Assembly: GCA_964446745.1 (NCBI GenBank)
Contig: CAYURR010000018.1
Span: 1 to 27,287, forward strand
Direction: 5' to 3'
Length of the DNA stretch: 27,287 bases
DNA from: CAYURR01 sp964446745
GTDB taxonomy: Bacteria; Bacillota; Clostridia; Lachnospirales; WQUN01
Shown: positions 8,221 through 17,645 of the stretch, piece after piece
How the letters are laid out: each line of letters begins with the position of its first letter
How positions within the stretch are numbered: position 1 is the first letter of the stretch
Translations under genes and position numbers: made by a program
Notes under the pieces: model-generated
What the model saw: only the letters and a program-made list of their open reading frames with translations
Database searches by the model: none
What the model was told of the DNA's origin: nothing

Positions 8221-10344
8221 ATGGGGGAAATTTCACCAGATAAAAAAATTGATAGCGGTCTATTTTGTGTTCTTAATATAGCAAACTTTCACGGTATAGG
8301 GCTTGATCCTGTAAAATTACGTCATGATTACGCACTGACCCAAAACTTAAACGAAGTAACAATGCAGAAGGTAGCAAGGGATGCTGGTCTTAAAGTACGA
8401 TTCATCAAATCAAATATTAAACGTCTAAACAAAACACCTATGCCAGTAATCGCTAGACTAAAAAGCGGCGGGTATATAATAGTCGCGAAGGTAGACAACG
8501 ATAGATTATTAGTGCTTGAACCCGTTACGGGAACTAGAGTGTATACAATCAAAGAATTTATTGAAATATGGGACTTGACGCTCATGCTTGCAATTCCCAG
8601 ACATATTGAATCACAAGGGAAGCAATTCGGTTTGGGCTGGTTTATACCAACTATATTGAAGTATAAGAAAATACTTGTTGAAGTTATCTTAGCTTCATTC
8701 ATGATGCAAATTTTAGGTATTACAGCACCTATGATAACACAGGTTGTCATTGACAAAGTACTTAATCACAACGCTCTTACAACGTTAGATGTACTTGTGT
8801 TTGCGCTTATTGTGTCTTCATTATTTGAAACCGCGATGACTGTTGCAAGAGGATATGTTTTTACTAATATGACGAGTAAAATCGATGTGACTTTGGGTGC
8901 GCGGTTATTTAAACATTTATTTGCACTTCCACTTGCTTATTTTGAATCAAGACGTGTTGGTGATACGGTGGCAAGAGTGCGTGAGTTAGAGAATATACGT
9001 AACTTTCTAACAGGTTCTCCGCTTACGGCTATTCTTGATTTTATGTTTATTTTTGTATATTTGATCGTTATGTTATTTTATAGTAAAACATTAACGCTCT
9101 TAGTGGTCTTATCATTACCATTTTTTGTTGTTTTATCTGCGGTTGTCACCCCAATATTTAGGAAACGGTTGGATGAAAAATTTAATACGGGCGCTGAAAA
9201 TCAATCATACCTTGTCGAATCTGTATCTGGGGTGCAAACCATTAAAGCTTTTGCGTTAGAGCCAAAGATACAACGCAAATGGGAGTCTAATCTTGCGAAC
9301 TACGTTAAATCGGGTTACAAAACTTCAGTTTTATCAAATAACGCTGGAGCTATTAGCCAACTCATTTCCAAAATCTCCGATATAATTATTCTTTGGTACG
9401 GTGCACGTCTTGTTATAGATGGCAACCTCACTATTGGACAAATGATTGCATTTCGAATGCTTGCAAGCAGAGTTAGCGGGCCAATACTGAGGATCGTAAG
9501 TCTGTGGCAAGACTTTCAACAAACCAGGCTTTCTGTTCAGCGCGTCGGTGATATATTTAACACTCGTCCTGAACCTGCTATGGAGTCGGCGAAAACAAGA
9601 CTACCCGCTATCGCTGGTAAAATAACCTTTGAGCATGTACGCTTTCGTTATCGTCCGGGCTCTCCAGAGGCAATAAGAGATATGAGTTTTGAAATAGAAC
9701 CTGGAAGAGTCGTTGGGATAGTTGGTAGAAGTGGATCGGGTAAGAGCACTATAGCTAAACTTATTCAACGCTTATATATACCTGAAGCAGGTAAAATTTC
9801 TATAGATGGAATTGATGTATCCTTAGCAGACCCTGCATGGTTACGTATGCAAATAGGGGTAGTCTTACAAGAAAACTTCTTGTTTTCTGGAACTGTAAAG
9901 GACAATATTGCGATAAATAAGCCTACTGCAAGCATTGATGAAGTGGTTGCAGTAGCGAAAATTGCCGGAGCCCATGAGTTTATATTAGGATTGACAGAGG
10001 GTTATGACACTATTGTTGGAGAACGAGGTGTAGGACTTTCAGGAGGACAAAAACAACGTGTTGCTATCGCACGGGCACTATTGAACAATCCAAAGGTTCT
10101 TATATTTGATGAGGCTACATCGGCGCTTGATTATGAGTCCGAAAGTATAATTCAACAGAATCTAAAGCACATTTGCCGGGGACGCACGGTTATTATTATC
10201 GCACATAGGTTATCAACGTTGCGTGATGCTAATTTAATAATATCCGTTGACCGTGGATCATTAGTAGAGTATGGCAGCCACGAAGAGCTGATGAAGCAAA
10301 ATGGTCTATACAGATATCTGTACGAGCAACAGGTAAGGAGGTAG
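8221..10344 (+). CDS. HlyB-like type I secretion ABC exporter with degenerate C39 domain
   Basis: Inner-membrane ABC exporter of 707 residues (the usual HlyB length) that would drive unfolded RTX protein out of the cell. Domains: an N-terminal C39 peptidase-like domain (1-140), six membrane helices (about 145-440), and an ATPase domain with Walker A GRSGSGKST (about 502), signature LSGGQKQR (about 605), Walker B VLIFDEATSALD (about 627) and the H-loop AHRLS. In the C39 part the catalytic Cys position is Ser12 (KIDSGLF, compare KIDYGLY in HlyB), the His position reads GGYIIV, and the Asp is EP, so it should bind but not cleave substrate. Start at ATG 8221 with AAGGAGAG before it; an in-frame ATG at 8140 lies inside the leader hairpin and was rejected. 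The HlyD gene follows after five bases. Confidence 0.93.
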   Translation: MGEISPDKKIDSGLFCVLNIANFHGIGLDPVKLRHDYALTQNLNEVTMQKVARDAGLKVRFIKSNIKRLNKTPMPVIARLKSGGYIIVAKVDNDRLLVLEPVTGTRVYTIKEFIEIWDLTLMLAIPRHIESQGKQFGLGWFIPTILKYKKILVEVILASFMMQILGITAPMITQVVIDKVLNHNALTTLDVLVFALIVSSLFETAMTVARGYVFTNMTSKIDVTLGARLFKHLFALPLAYFESRRVGDTVARVRELENIRNFLTGSPLTAILDFMFIFVYLIVMLFYSKTLTLLVVLSLPFFVVLSAVVTPIFRKRLDEKFNTGAENQSYLVESVSGVQTIKAFALEPKIQRKWESNLANYVKSGYKTSVLSNNAGAISQLISKISDIIILWYGARLVIDGNLTIGQMIAFRMLASRVSGPILRIVSLWQDFQQTRLSVQRVGDIFNTRPEPAMESAKTRLPAIAGKITFEHVRFRYRPGSPEAIRDMSFEIEPGRVVGIVGRSGSGKSTIAKLIQRLYIPEAGKISIDGIDVSLADPAWLRMQIGVVLQENFLFSGTVKDNIAINKPTASIDEVVAVAKIAGAHEFILGLTEGYDTIVGERGVGLSGGQKQRVAIARALLNNPKVLIFDEATSALDYESESIIQQNLKHICRGRTVIIIAHRLSTLRDANLIISVDRGSLVEYGSHEELMKQNGLYRYLYEQQVRR

Positions 10345-10349
10345 TTTTA

Positions 10350-11837
10350 ATGCTTGGAAAAAAGAACACCGAATATGAGTTCTTGCCAGATGTGCTTGAG
10401 GTTACCGAAACCCCAGCTTCACCGGGAGGTAGGATTGTTATTTGGTTGATATTTCTAATATTACTTACAACGTTGCTCATTTCATATTTCGGGGAGGTTG
10501 ATGAAGTCGCTGTTGCTCGTGGCAAATTGATATCAGCAGGACGAATTAGAGTGGTACAATCTGTGCAAAGTGGCAAGCTTATATCTATAAACATAGGGGA
10601 AGGGCAGGAGGTTAAAGAGGGAGATTTGTTGTTTACCCTGGATTCAACATTATCTGAAGTGGAAATAGATGCATTAAAATCTCAACTTGAAACATATCAG
10701 GAAGAATATGATGTAAATATTAAATTAGTAAACGAAGTAACAGCAGATCAGGGGTATTACAACAGTAGTGTAGCAAAAGCAGCGATTGCTCAAAACGAAT
10801 TATATGAACAGAAAAAAGAAGAATTGGAAAGCTCGATTGAGCAGCAATCTGCCGTTCTCGCGGGAGCGAGAGAACTGGCTCAGGGTATCGCGCATCAGAT
10901 AGAGTTTCTTCAAAAAAGAAGAGAAGAAACAGAGAATATATATTCATTGGGCAGTGAGAATGAAACAGAGCTTGTCAGGCTTGAGAACAACCTGCTGTAT
11001 TGGGATTTAACAGTAGAAAGGATAGGAATGCTACTAGAAAGTGGCGCGGTTTCTCGTAACGAATACGACGAAGCGCTGACACAACAGACAGGAATAAGAG
11101 ATGCAATTGAGACGCAAAAAAAGAAGGTAGAAATAGAGAAATTAAGTAACGCGCAGGCTTTATCAGATATAGATGTAATGATATCGGAAAAGCAAGATAA
11201 TTTTGTTCTTCAAAGTATAAAGATTTCAGAAGCACAGGCTCAGATTGAAATAACTGGAAAATCAATAAAGCGTTTGGAAGCTGAACGCCTCAGTATGCTC
11301 TGGGCTAATGCCACAACCAGTGAACAAAAAATTGATGAAATTAACAAACAACTAAGAAAGCTCGAAAAGGCAAATGAGTATAATAAAATAACGGCTCCCG
11401 TATCGGGTATTATACAAAGCGTATCGAAAAATACAGTGGGAGAAGTAGTTGAGCCAAATCATGTGTTAGCGACGATAGTACCCTCGGATGCTCCTTTGGT
11501 AGTAGAGGCATATTTAACTAATAGAGATATAGGTTTTATTAGTGTCGGACAGGAGGTGTCATTAAAGTTTGATACATTTGAATATCAACGCTATGGGCTT
11601 GTAGATGGGTTAGTGGAGTATATTAGTCCTGATGCGGTTGAGATTGAAAACAGCGGTACTATGTATCTGGTGAATGTGGAACTTTTACAAGATTCTATGA
11701 CTGTAGATGGAGCTAAGGTTCTTTTTTCTCCAGGGATGGCTGTTTCTGCGGAGATAAAAACAGGTAAGCGACGTATTATTTCTTTCTTCTTTGATCAGCT
11801 GGTTAAATATGCACATGAGGGACTACAGGTAAGGTAA
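10350..11837 (+). CDS. HlyD-family type I secretion adaptor (membrane fusion protein)
   Basis: Adaptor subunit of 495 residues that links the ABC exporter to the outside, in Gram-negatives to TolC. It has a short cytoplasmic tail, one membrane helix (about 29-48), the first half of a lipoyl/barrel-sandwich domain (VVQSVQSGKLISI), a very long helical coiled coil (about 95-345), the second half (KITAPVSGIIQSV, about 347-359), a beta-barrel, and the typical HlyD ending GMAVSAEIKTGKRR followed by the hydrophobic IISFFFDQLVKY. TAAGGAGG gives a strong ribosome binding site. Length and C-terminus match the RTX-type HlyD rather than the shorter bacteriocin adaptors. No TolC-like gene is in the window, which is notable if the host has a single membrane. 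Confidence 0.92.
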   Translation: MLGKKNTEYEFLPDVLEVTETPASPGGRIVIWLIFLILLTTLLISYFGEVDEVAVARGKLISAGRIRVVQSVQSGKLISINIGEGQEVKEGDLLFTLDSTLSEVEIDALKSQLETYQEEYDVNIKLVNEVTADQGYYNSSVAKAAIAQNELYEQKKEELESSIEQQSAVLAGARELAQGIAHQIEFLQKRREETENIYSLGSENETELVRLENNLLYWDLTVERIGMLLESGAVSRNEYDEALTQQTGIRDAIETQKKKVEIEKLSNAQALSDIDVMISEKQDNFVLQSIKISEAQAQIEITGKSIKRLEAERLSMLWANATTSEQKIDEINKQLRKLEKANEYNKITAPVSGIIQSVSKNTVGEVVEPNHVLATIVPSDAPLVVEAYLTNRDIGFISVGQEVSLKFDTFEYQRYGLVDGLVEYISPDAVEIENSGTMYLVNVELLQDSMTVDGAKVLFSPGMAVSAEIKTGKRRIISFFFDQLVKYAHEGLQVR

Positions 11838-11893
11838 TAGAAAGAGCTAAACTATGATTAAAACAAAAGATTATAATTTTTATATCTCATAAT

Positions 11894-11919
11894 TGAACTA
11901 ATATAGTTCATATTTTTTT
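11894..11919 (+). terminator. Weak AT-rich terminator after the exporter genes
   Basis: TGAACTA (11894-11900) and TAGTTCA (11904-11910) form a 7-bp stem with a 3-base loop, followed by ATTTTTTT. Only two G-C pairs, so weak, but it lies 57 bases after the HlyD stop where a terminator would be expected. Confidence 0.45.
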
Positions 11920-11994
11920 GGGAGAAGGTGAGTCTTTATGTAAAGAGGTATACATTAAGATTTGGCATGAGACATCTATATTTTAATTGACGCT

Positions 11995-12047
11995 AAGGAG
12001 GAATAAGTTTGGAAACATCACTTGCTAAAGATTTGCACAAGCCATAA
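11995..12047 (+). other. Strong ribosome binding site with a 12-codon reading frame (possible gene remnant)
   Basis: AAGGAGG (11995-12001) precedes TTG at 12009, giving a 12-residue frame METSLAKDLHKP ending at TAA 12045-12047. A neighbouring frame continues with AHSKQTAEGNPKKAI before another stop. The good ribosome site suggests a small gene once began here and was ruined, perhaps when the IS110 element landed; no family is recognised. Confidence 0.25.
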
Positions 12048-12104
12048 GGAAAAGCTCACAGCAAACAGACCGCTGAAGGCAACCCCAAAAAGGCAATATA
12101 AAGA

Positions 12105-13095
12105 TTAGGTTACGCTATCGGGTTCAACGATTAGATAAACGTTACGACGCAGAAGTGCAAACGCTTGCGCGGGAGTAAGCACACGATTTGTTGGTGGTTT
12201 ATCCGTTTTGGGGTACAACTCTGCATTGTAAGCTTCTTACTTATTAAGGATGTGCCAGATGGGGGGTAATAACCTTCGAGCAATAGCAATAACAGCTTTT
12301 TTGTGTCCTCGACGTTTTTTAAAGCCTGATATATATCATTTATTTCGGGGTGATCGCTTGAGTTGCTAACTGCAAGGGCAATCTGAACCCAAAGTGGTTT
12401 AAGACAAGTTCCTGCGCAAGAAATACGTGTTGTTTTCATTTTACTGGCCCTTAGGCTATTCTGGTGAATAACGCCAGCCCAATAACAAAGCATTTTAGCC
12501 GTTTCAAACACGGACATATCAGTACATATTTCAGCGAGTATTTAGATAGATGTTAGAGGTGAGCTGATACCCGGAACGGTTAAAAGCAAAGTTATTTCAG
12601 ATTGGTATTGATCTGCAAGTTGATGAATAATCGTTTCAAACGCATCTTTCAGGCTTTTGAGGTTTTCCATGTGTTGTTGGATAATCTCCAGTTTTTCTGA
12701 TTGAACGTAAGAAATCTCGCCGTCAAGAGCGGCTTTGACTTCTTCGATGGATGCCTTACATCGCCAGTCTAAAAGTGGGGCAACATCGAAGTTTGAAAGT
12801 CCAAGTGCAATCTAGTTGTCAAGTACTCGGCTTGCGCTTTTACCAAACACGTCGGAAACCACAGCGTCAAGATTGAAGTTACATGTCGTCAGGCAATTTT
12901 GGCTTCTGTTCTTTTCGGACTTAGTCATATAGGTTAGTTTTGCATGGTGACGGCATAAATCCCTAAGCTGCCTAATATCAAAGGGAGGAATAAAACTTGC
13001 ACGGCCTAAGTCGTACTTGAAAACTTGAAAAAAGGTAATTGGCATTAAAATACATTTGTGGGCGCCGTAGTTTTTTGTTAATAGTTCTTGGTGTA
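12105..13095 (-). pseudogene. Decayed IS110-family transposase
   Basis: Read leftward from about 13095, fragments line up with the IS110 (DEDD/Tnp2 domain) transposase: RASFIPPFDIRQLRDLCRHH, then VVSDVFGKS, then LLLTVPGISSPLTSI, ILAEICTDMSVFETA, YWAGV, and after a frame change KKRRGHKKAVIAIARRLLP with the C-terminal tail ending at 12105. Lesions seen: in-frame stops at 12812-12814 and 12542-12544, a frameshift near 12325-12335, and a stop at 12237-12239. The N-terminal catalytic DEDD domain is largely missing. The element is dead. It sits between the exporter genes and the RTX cargo and splits what may have been one operon. Terminal repeats are not recognisable, as is usual for IS110. Confidence 0.85.
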
Positions 13096-13120
13096 GTTTA
13101 AAGACTTTTTAATTAATAAG

Positions 13121-13136
13121 GAACGGGTCACCGTTC
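13121..13136 (+). promoter_or_regulatory. Hairpin just before the ribosome binding site of the RTX-linked gene
   Basis: GAACGG (13121-13126) and CCGTTC (13131-13136) form a perfect 6-bp stem with a GTCA tetraloop, two bases before the AAGGAGAA site of the gene at 13154. There is no T-run, so it is not a terminator; it could be an operator in DNA or a structure affecting translation of the 145-residue protein and RTX gene. Confidence 0.4.
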
Positions 13137-13153
13137 ATAAGGAGAAGAATGTT

Positions 13154-13591
13154 ATGGCATTTGTTAAGGAAATAATTGAAACGGAAGAAGATAAGGATTT
13201 GTATAACTCTTTTGGTTTTCGAGATTATCAAGGAAAATCACTTAAGCTCACAAAATGGACCGAGTGGTATATCGAAAAAGATAAATCTTTGTATCTGATT
13301 GGTATGGGAGGTGGAGCTTTTGAAATCCCTGTTATGTATGGGTTAATGACACATCAGGGAATTATAGTTATTCAATCACATACATCTAAATTAAACATAA
13401 TTGAAAGAATTGCTTATCAAAAAGACATTAATTTAACAATTGATGAAATCAAAAAAATGGTTATGGATGCTTTAGAAGCATTAGGTAATGACAAAAGTCA
13501 TAGAAAATTTAAAAATGCCGATCTTTCTTCAATGCCTATGCCTGTAGTTATGGATTCTTTTGAGGAGGAGCATTATGCCATTAACAATTGA
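13154..13591 (+). CDS. 145-residue protein of unknown function coupled to the RTX gene
   Basis: A soluble protein of 145 residues with no signal peptide or membrane helix. It has an acidic, charged N-terminus (IIETEEDKDLYNSFGFRDY), a central glycine-rich hydrophobic stretch (LYLIGMGGGAFEIPVMYGL, about 54-72) and a helical, charged C-terminal half. It does not carry the HlyC acyltransferase pattern and I recognise no family. AAGGAGAA stands before the ATG. Its last 17 bases overlap the RTX start, so the two are co-translated. Possible roles by position are a dedicated chaperone that keeps the RTX protein unfolded, an immunity protein if the RTX protein is toxic to kin, or a modifying factor. 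Its AT-rich composition matches the RTX gene. Confidence 0.8.
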   Translation: MAFVKEIIETEEDKDLYNSFGFRDYQGKSLKLTKWTEWYIEKDKSLYLIGMGGGAFEIPVMYGLMTHQGIIVIQSHTSKLNIIERIAYQKDINLTIDEIKKMVMDALEALGNDKSHRKFKNADLSSMPMPVVMDSFEEEHYAINN

Positions 13592-16500
13592 ACAAATAAT
13601 TGAGTTTGTGTGTACTTGGAAAACCATCAATGGGATTTCTGGTGATTTAAATGCTTCTCAGATTGCACAATTCTCAAATGATTTAAAAGTGCAAGTTGGA
13701 AATATGGATTTTACAGTACCAGAAGGGACTAAACTTGTCTTATATTCTGGGCAATCTGGTGATATTCCTGCTTGGAAGGTAGTGAGAAGTGCAACCCAAT
13801 CTAGTAATGGGGAATTAATGTATATAAGTGATTTAGATGCCGGAAGATTACTAAGTAATACGCACTTTATCGATTCTGTTAATAGTGTTGTTGGGGAAAC
13901 CAATGCAAAAGCTATTTTAAATGGTTGCGATGAAAATTGGGTACGTATAAACGCAAATTCTCTTGACGACTTTGTTTCATCAAAATTAGTTAATAGTGCT
14001 TCTGGGGAGTTGTACATTTTTGCACCTGATGACATAAATTTGTCTAAGGTACTTGCCTCTACTGAAATAAAAGAGGCTTTCAATTCCGGAAACTATACAA
14101 AAATAAATGGAATCGAGATATCTAAACTTAAGACAGTTTACGAAAACAATCCATCTGATTTCTATAAAATAATTAATGAAACCTCTAAATCTGCGGTAAA
14201 CAACATTGACGACTTGCCTAACCAAGCATCGTCTTTTACACAGTCAACCAAGCCGGGGGGCATTCTTAATTCCATCACTAACACGGTCGACGATGCAACG
14301 TTAAGTATAGCGACCGCCGCAGTTAAATCAGAGAGCACAGTAGCATCAAGGATTATCTCAATAGCAAAAAATCCTGAAGTAAGTGGAAGAATTTTATCGT
14401 ACGGAGCAATAGGAATTAGTGCTTATTTTATGTTTGATGAGGCAGCAAAACATTTTTCAAACGGAGATAATGAGGCTGGATATAAAACAATCGCACATTG
14501 GGCTGCAACTACCGAAGCAGCAACAATTGCAAGTTGGATAGCGGGAGGGGCAGTCGCAGGCTCAATCGGTGGACCACTGGGTATAGTGACTGGAGTACTT
14601 GTTGGGGCTATTGCGGGAACCGTTGCTCATTATATCACAGGAGAAGCATTTGATTGGATTTATGATCTCTTTAAAAGTGCCGGTTCCTCTCGTGACCCTC
14701 TCCGCTACGACCCACTAGTCCTAGATCTTACAGGCAATGGATTTGATATATATGGTAAAAATGAGGGTTCTTATTTCGACCTCGACAAAAATGGTTTCGC
14801 TGAAAAAACTGGTTGGACAAAAGAAGATGCATTTTTAACATTAGACCTTAATGGTGACGGAATTATAAACGATGGTGGTGAGCTTTTCGGAGACCAAACA
14901 CTCTTATCAGATGCTACAAAGGCTAAGAACGGCTTCGAAGCACTTGCGCAGTACGATACAAATAAAGATGGTATAATAGATGAAAATGATGAAATATTTA
15001 GTAAACTTCTAATTTGGCAAGACATAAATGGAGATGGTATCTCTGCAACAAATGAATTGAAAACCCTTGCAGAAGCGGGAATTAAAGCAATAAAGTTAAA
15101 TTATGTGAATGTAAACATAGTTGATTCCTACGGTAACATGTTGCAAAATTCGGCAACATTTATTCGTATAGATGGCACAGAAGGCAATATTGGTGAATTT
15201 AATTTTGACGTTAATTTATATGATACAAAAGATACATCTACAGATATTGATGTTTCGGAAGAAGTCCGTGGTTTACCAAACGTTCGCTCTATAGGTAATT
15301 TACTCTCATTACATAAAGCAATGGTGTTGGATAAGACTGGCAATCTTCAATCGCTGGTTGAAGCATTTGTAAGCACTAAAGATGTAGCGCAGTTGAAAAA
15401 TCTTACAAATGATATAATATTCGCACTCGCAGGCGTTACCAACCTTCCAACTAATAGCAGAGGCGGGAACATAGACGCAAGAATGCTTGTATCTTTGGAA
15501 AAAATGATAGGTACCAACTTTGTGGGTGTGAGTGGCGCAAATCCAAATGTCACAGCTTCGGCATCTCTTAAAACAGCATATGAAAATGCGAAAAACTTGT
15601 ATCTACTTGAATTACTTGCGGATTCTCACTGCAAAGATATTTCGGATATGATGATTTTCACGAAAAATGATGAAGGAAAAACAATGTTAGATACGATGTT
15701 TGCAAATTTTTATATACAGTTGTTAATGAACTCTGATGAGGTTTTGGGTAGGGAGAATCTTGCTCTCGCTGCCCTTTATCTGAGTGTTGCAGACAAGGCT
15801 GGCATTAATGGTTATTTTGAATTTAAGTATTATTTTATGGAAGTTGATTTTAAACTCGGAGAATTAATTGATTTTAATAATGTCGATGCTATTAAAGGAA
15901 ACAATGCAAATAATACCTTAAGTGGAACAACAGGAAATGACATTATACTAGGTCTTACGGGAAACGATATTCTCTACGGGAGGGCCGGAAACGACACGTT
16001 ATATGGCGGTGAGGGAAGCGATACTCTGTTCGGAGAAATTGGCAACGATATTCTATACGGAGGAAATGGCGCAGATAGTCTCTACGGAGATGATGGTGCT
16101 GACACCTTAGTGGGCGGCACAGGTGATGATTATCTGAACGGCGGAACTGGCAACGATATTTACATCTTTAATTTAGGTGACGGAGTAGACAGCATATATG
16201 AATTTAATTCCGTTACTTCGAATGACATAAATGTATTGAGATTCGGGGCGGGAATAGCAGCCGAAGATGTCACAATATCGACAGGTGAATTAGGCAGCGA
16301 CCTAGCGCTTTCGATAAACGGGACAATGGATAAAGTAATACTGAGAAACCATTTTTCAAGTAATAGTTCTAATAAGTATGGTATAGATAGAGTAGAGTTT
16401 GCAGATGGCACTATTTGGACAAGAGAAGAATTAGTTATTCCGACAGAAATAAACTACATAGGAACGCAGGGTGCTGACAGCTACGCAGCTCCGCTTACGA

Positions 16501-17536
16501 CAGGGTACATAGTATTTATGGATGGCAAAGAAGGCGACGACACCTTAAAGGGCTCAAACGGAAGCGACACAATATTAGGAGGTTACGGGAACGACCGCCT
16601 ATATGGCTATGGTGGGCATGATACCCTAAAAGGCGAAGCTGGCAACGATTGTATTTATGGTGGCGACGGAAACGACATAATCACAGGAGACAGCGGAATC
16701 GATAGCCTTTACGGTGAAAATGGAGATGACAATATTTCAGGCGGCGAGGGCAATGACTACATAGATGGTGGAGCCGGAAACGACACTTTAATGGGTGATG
16801 CAGGAAACGATATTCTCTACGGGAGGGCCGGAAACGACACGTTATATGGCGGCGAGGGAAGCGATACTCTGTTCGGAGAAATTGGCAACGATATTCTATA
16901 CGGAGGAANNNNNNNNNNNNNNNNNNNNNNNNNNNNNNNNNNNNNNNNNNNNNNNNNNNNNNNNNNNNNNNNNNNNNNNNNNNNNNNNNNNNNNNNNNNN
17001 NNNNNNNNGAGGGAAGCGATACTCTGTTCGGAGAAATTGGCAACGATATTCTATACGGAGGAAATGGCGCAGATAGTCTCTACGGAGATGATGGTGCTGA
17101 CACCTTAGTGGGCGGCACAGGTGATGATTATCTGAACGGCGGAACTGGCAACGATATTTACATCTTTAATTTAGGTGACGGCAAAGATGCCATACTCGAC
17201 TACGATACAGCAAATGGAAACAGAGATACTATACTTTTTAGCTCTGGATACAATGAACTCATGTTCTCCCGATCTGGCAATAACCTTATTATATCAACAT
17301 TTGGTACTACAGACACTGTAACTGTAAATTCATGGTATCAAGGAGCTAATTACCAAATAGAAGAAATCAAATCATCAGACGGATTTATGCTCACTAATCT
17401 ACAGGTCGAAAAGCTTATACAGGCTATGGCGGCTTTTGGAAGTGACAATGGAATGTCTTGGTTCGAATCACTTACCGTAAATGCTAGTGATACCAAAACC
17501 GTCCTTGAACAATTCTGGTCTCGTCAAGCAGTATAA
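13575..17536 (+). CDS. Giant RTX calcium-binding protein, likely type I secretion substrate (one gene interrupted by a 100-N gap)
   Basis: Probable secreted protein, folded by Ca2+ outside the cell. Regions from ATG 13575: unknown N-terminal domain (1-230); a long Gly/Ala-rich hydrophobic segment (about 315-360) that could insert in membranes; a domain with EF-hand-like loops LDLNGDGIINDGGE (about 422), DTNKDGIIDENDE (about 460) and DINGDGISATNE (about 483), as found in FrpC-like RTX proteins; a helical part (550-770); a first block of GGxGxDxLx nonapeptides (about 777-870); a haemolysin-type calcium-binding-related domain (about 895-955); a second, longer repeat block; and a C-terminal related domain ending KLIQAMAAFGS plus about 35 residues, the expected secretion signal region. 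GAGGAGGAG sets the start. The frame breaks only in the Ns; merging the identical 55-base gap ends restores one gene of about 1268 codons. No catalytic motif was recognised, so toxin, adhesin or S-layer roles are all open. Confidence 0.9.
15960..16183 (+). repeat. Intragenic RTX duplication, first copy
   Basis: A 224-base segment encoding nonapeptides from GNDILYGRAGNDTLYGG through GNDIYIFNLGDG. It recurs 843 bases downstream, across the gap. The only difference seen is T at 16010 versus C at 16853, a silent Gly codon change. Bases 16011-16183 equal 17009-17181 exactly (173 bases). Confidence 0.9.
16803..17181 (+). repeat. Intragenic RTX duplication, second copy (interrupted by the gap)
   Basis: Bases 16803-16908 before the gap and 17009-17181 after it each match parts of the copy at 15960-16183 and overlap each other by 55 bases. 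Joined, they give one complete second copy in frame. Confidence 0.85.
16909..17008. other. Assembly gap of exactly 100 Ns inside the RTX repeats
   Basis: One hundred Ns, the usual placeholder for a gap of unknown size. The 55 bases before it (16854-16908) and the 55 bases after it (17009-17063) are identical, and both sides code for the same peptide in the same register. This is the pattern left when an assembler joins two contigs that end at a repeat, so the true gap may be zero or hold whole extra repeat units. Confidence 0.97.
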
Positions 17537-17598
17537 CCATTTTTAATTGCTGAGATGGGGTTTCGTTGGTTCACTAGAGCATGTTCATAGTTGTCTGT

Positions 17599-17645
17599 AA
17601 AAAATCCTTCCATGATAAATTAAACACTTTATGGAGGGATTTTTT
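17599..17645 (+). terminator. Rho-independent terminator after the RTX gene
   Basis: AAAAAATCCTTCCAT (17599-17613) pairs over 15 bases, with one wobble, with ATGGAGGGATTTTTT (17631-17645); loop of 17 bases; the T-run ends the right arm. It lies 62 bases after the RTX stop. The A-tract on the left makes it potentially active in both directions. Confidence 0.85.

Noticed and set aside
11938..11943. Ribosome-site-like GGAGAAGGTGA followed by ATG TAA
   Set aside because: A start codon followed at once by a stop; no evidence that it is more than chance or decay.
16681..17076. Arg-rich frames across the gap on both strands
   Set aside because: They are alternate frames of the RTX repeats; reading through the Ns has no meaning.
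15951..17150. Regular repeats that could suggest a CRISPR array
   Set aside because: The unit is 27 bases of coding nonapeptide repeats (GGxGxDxLx) with no spacers.
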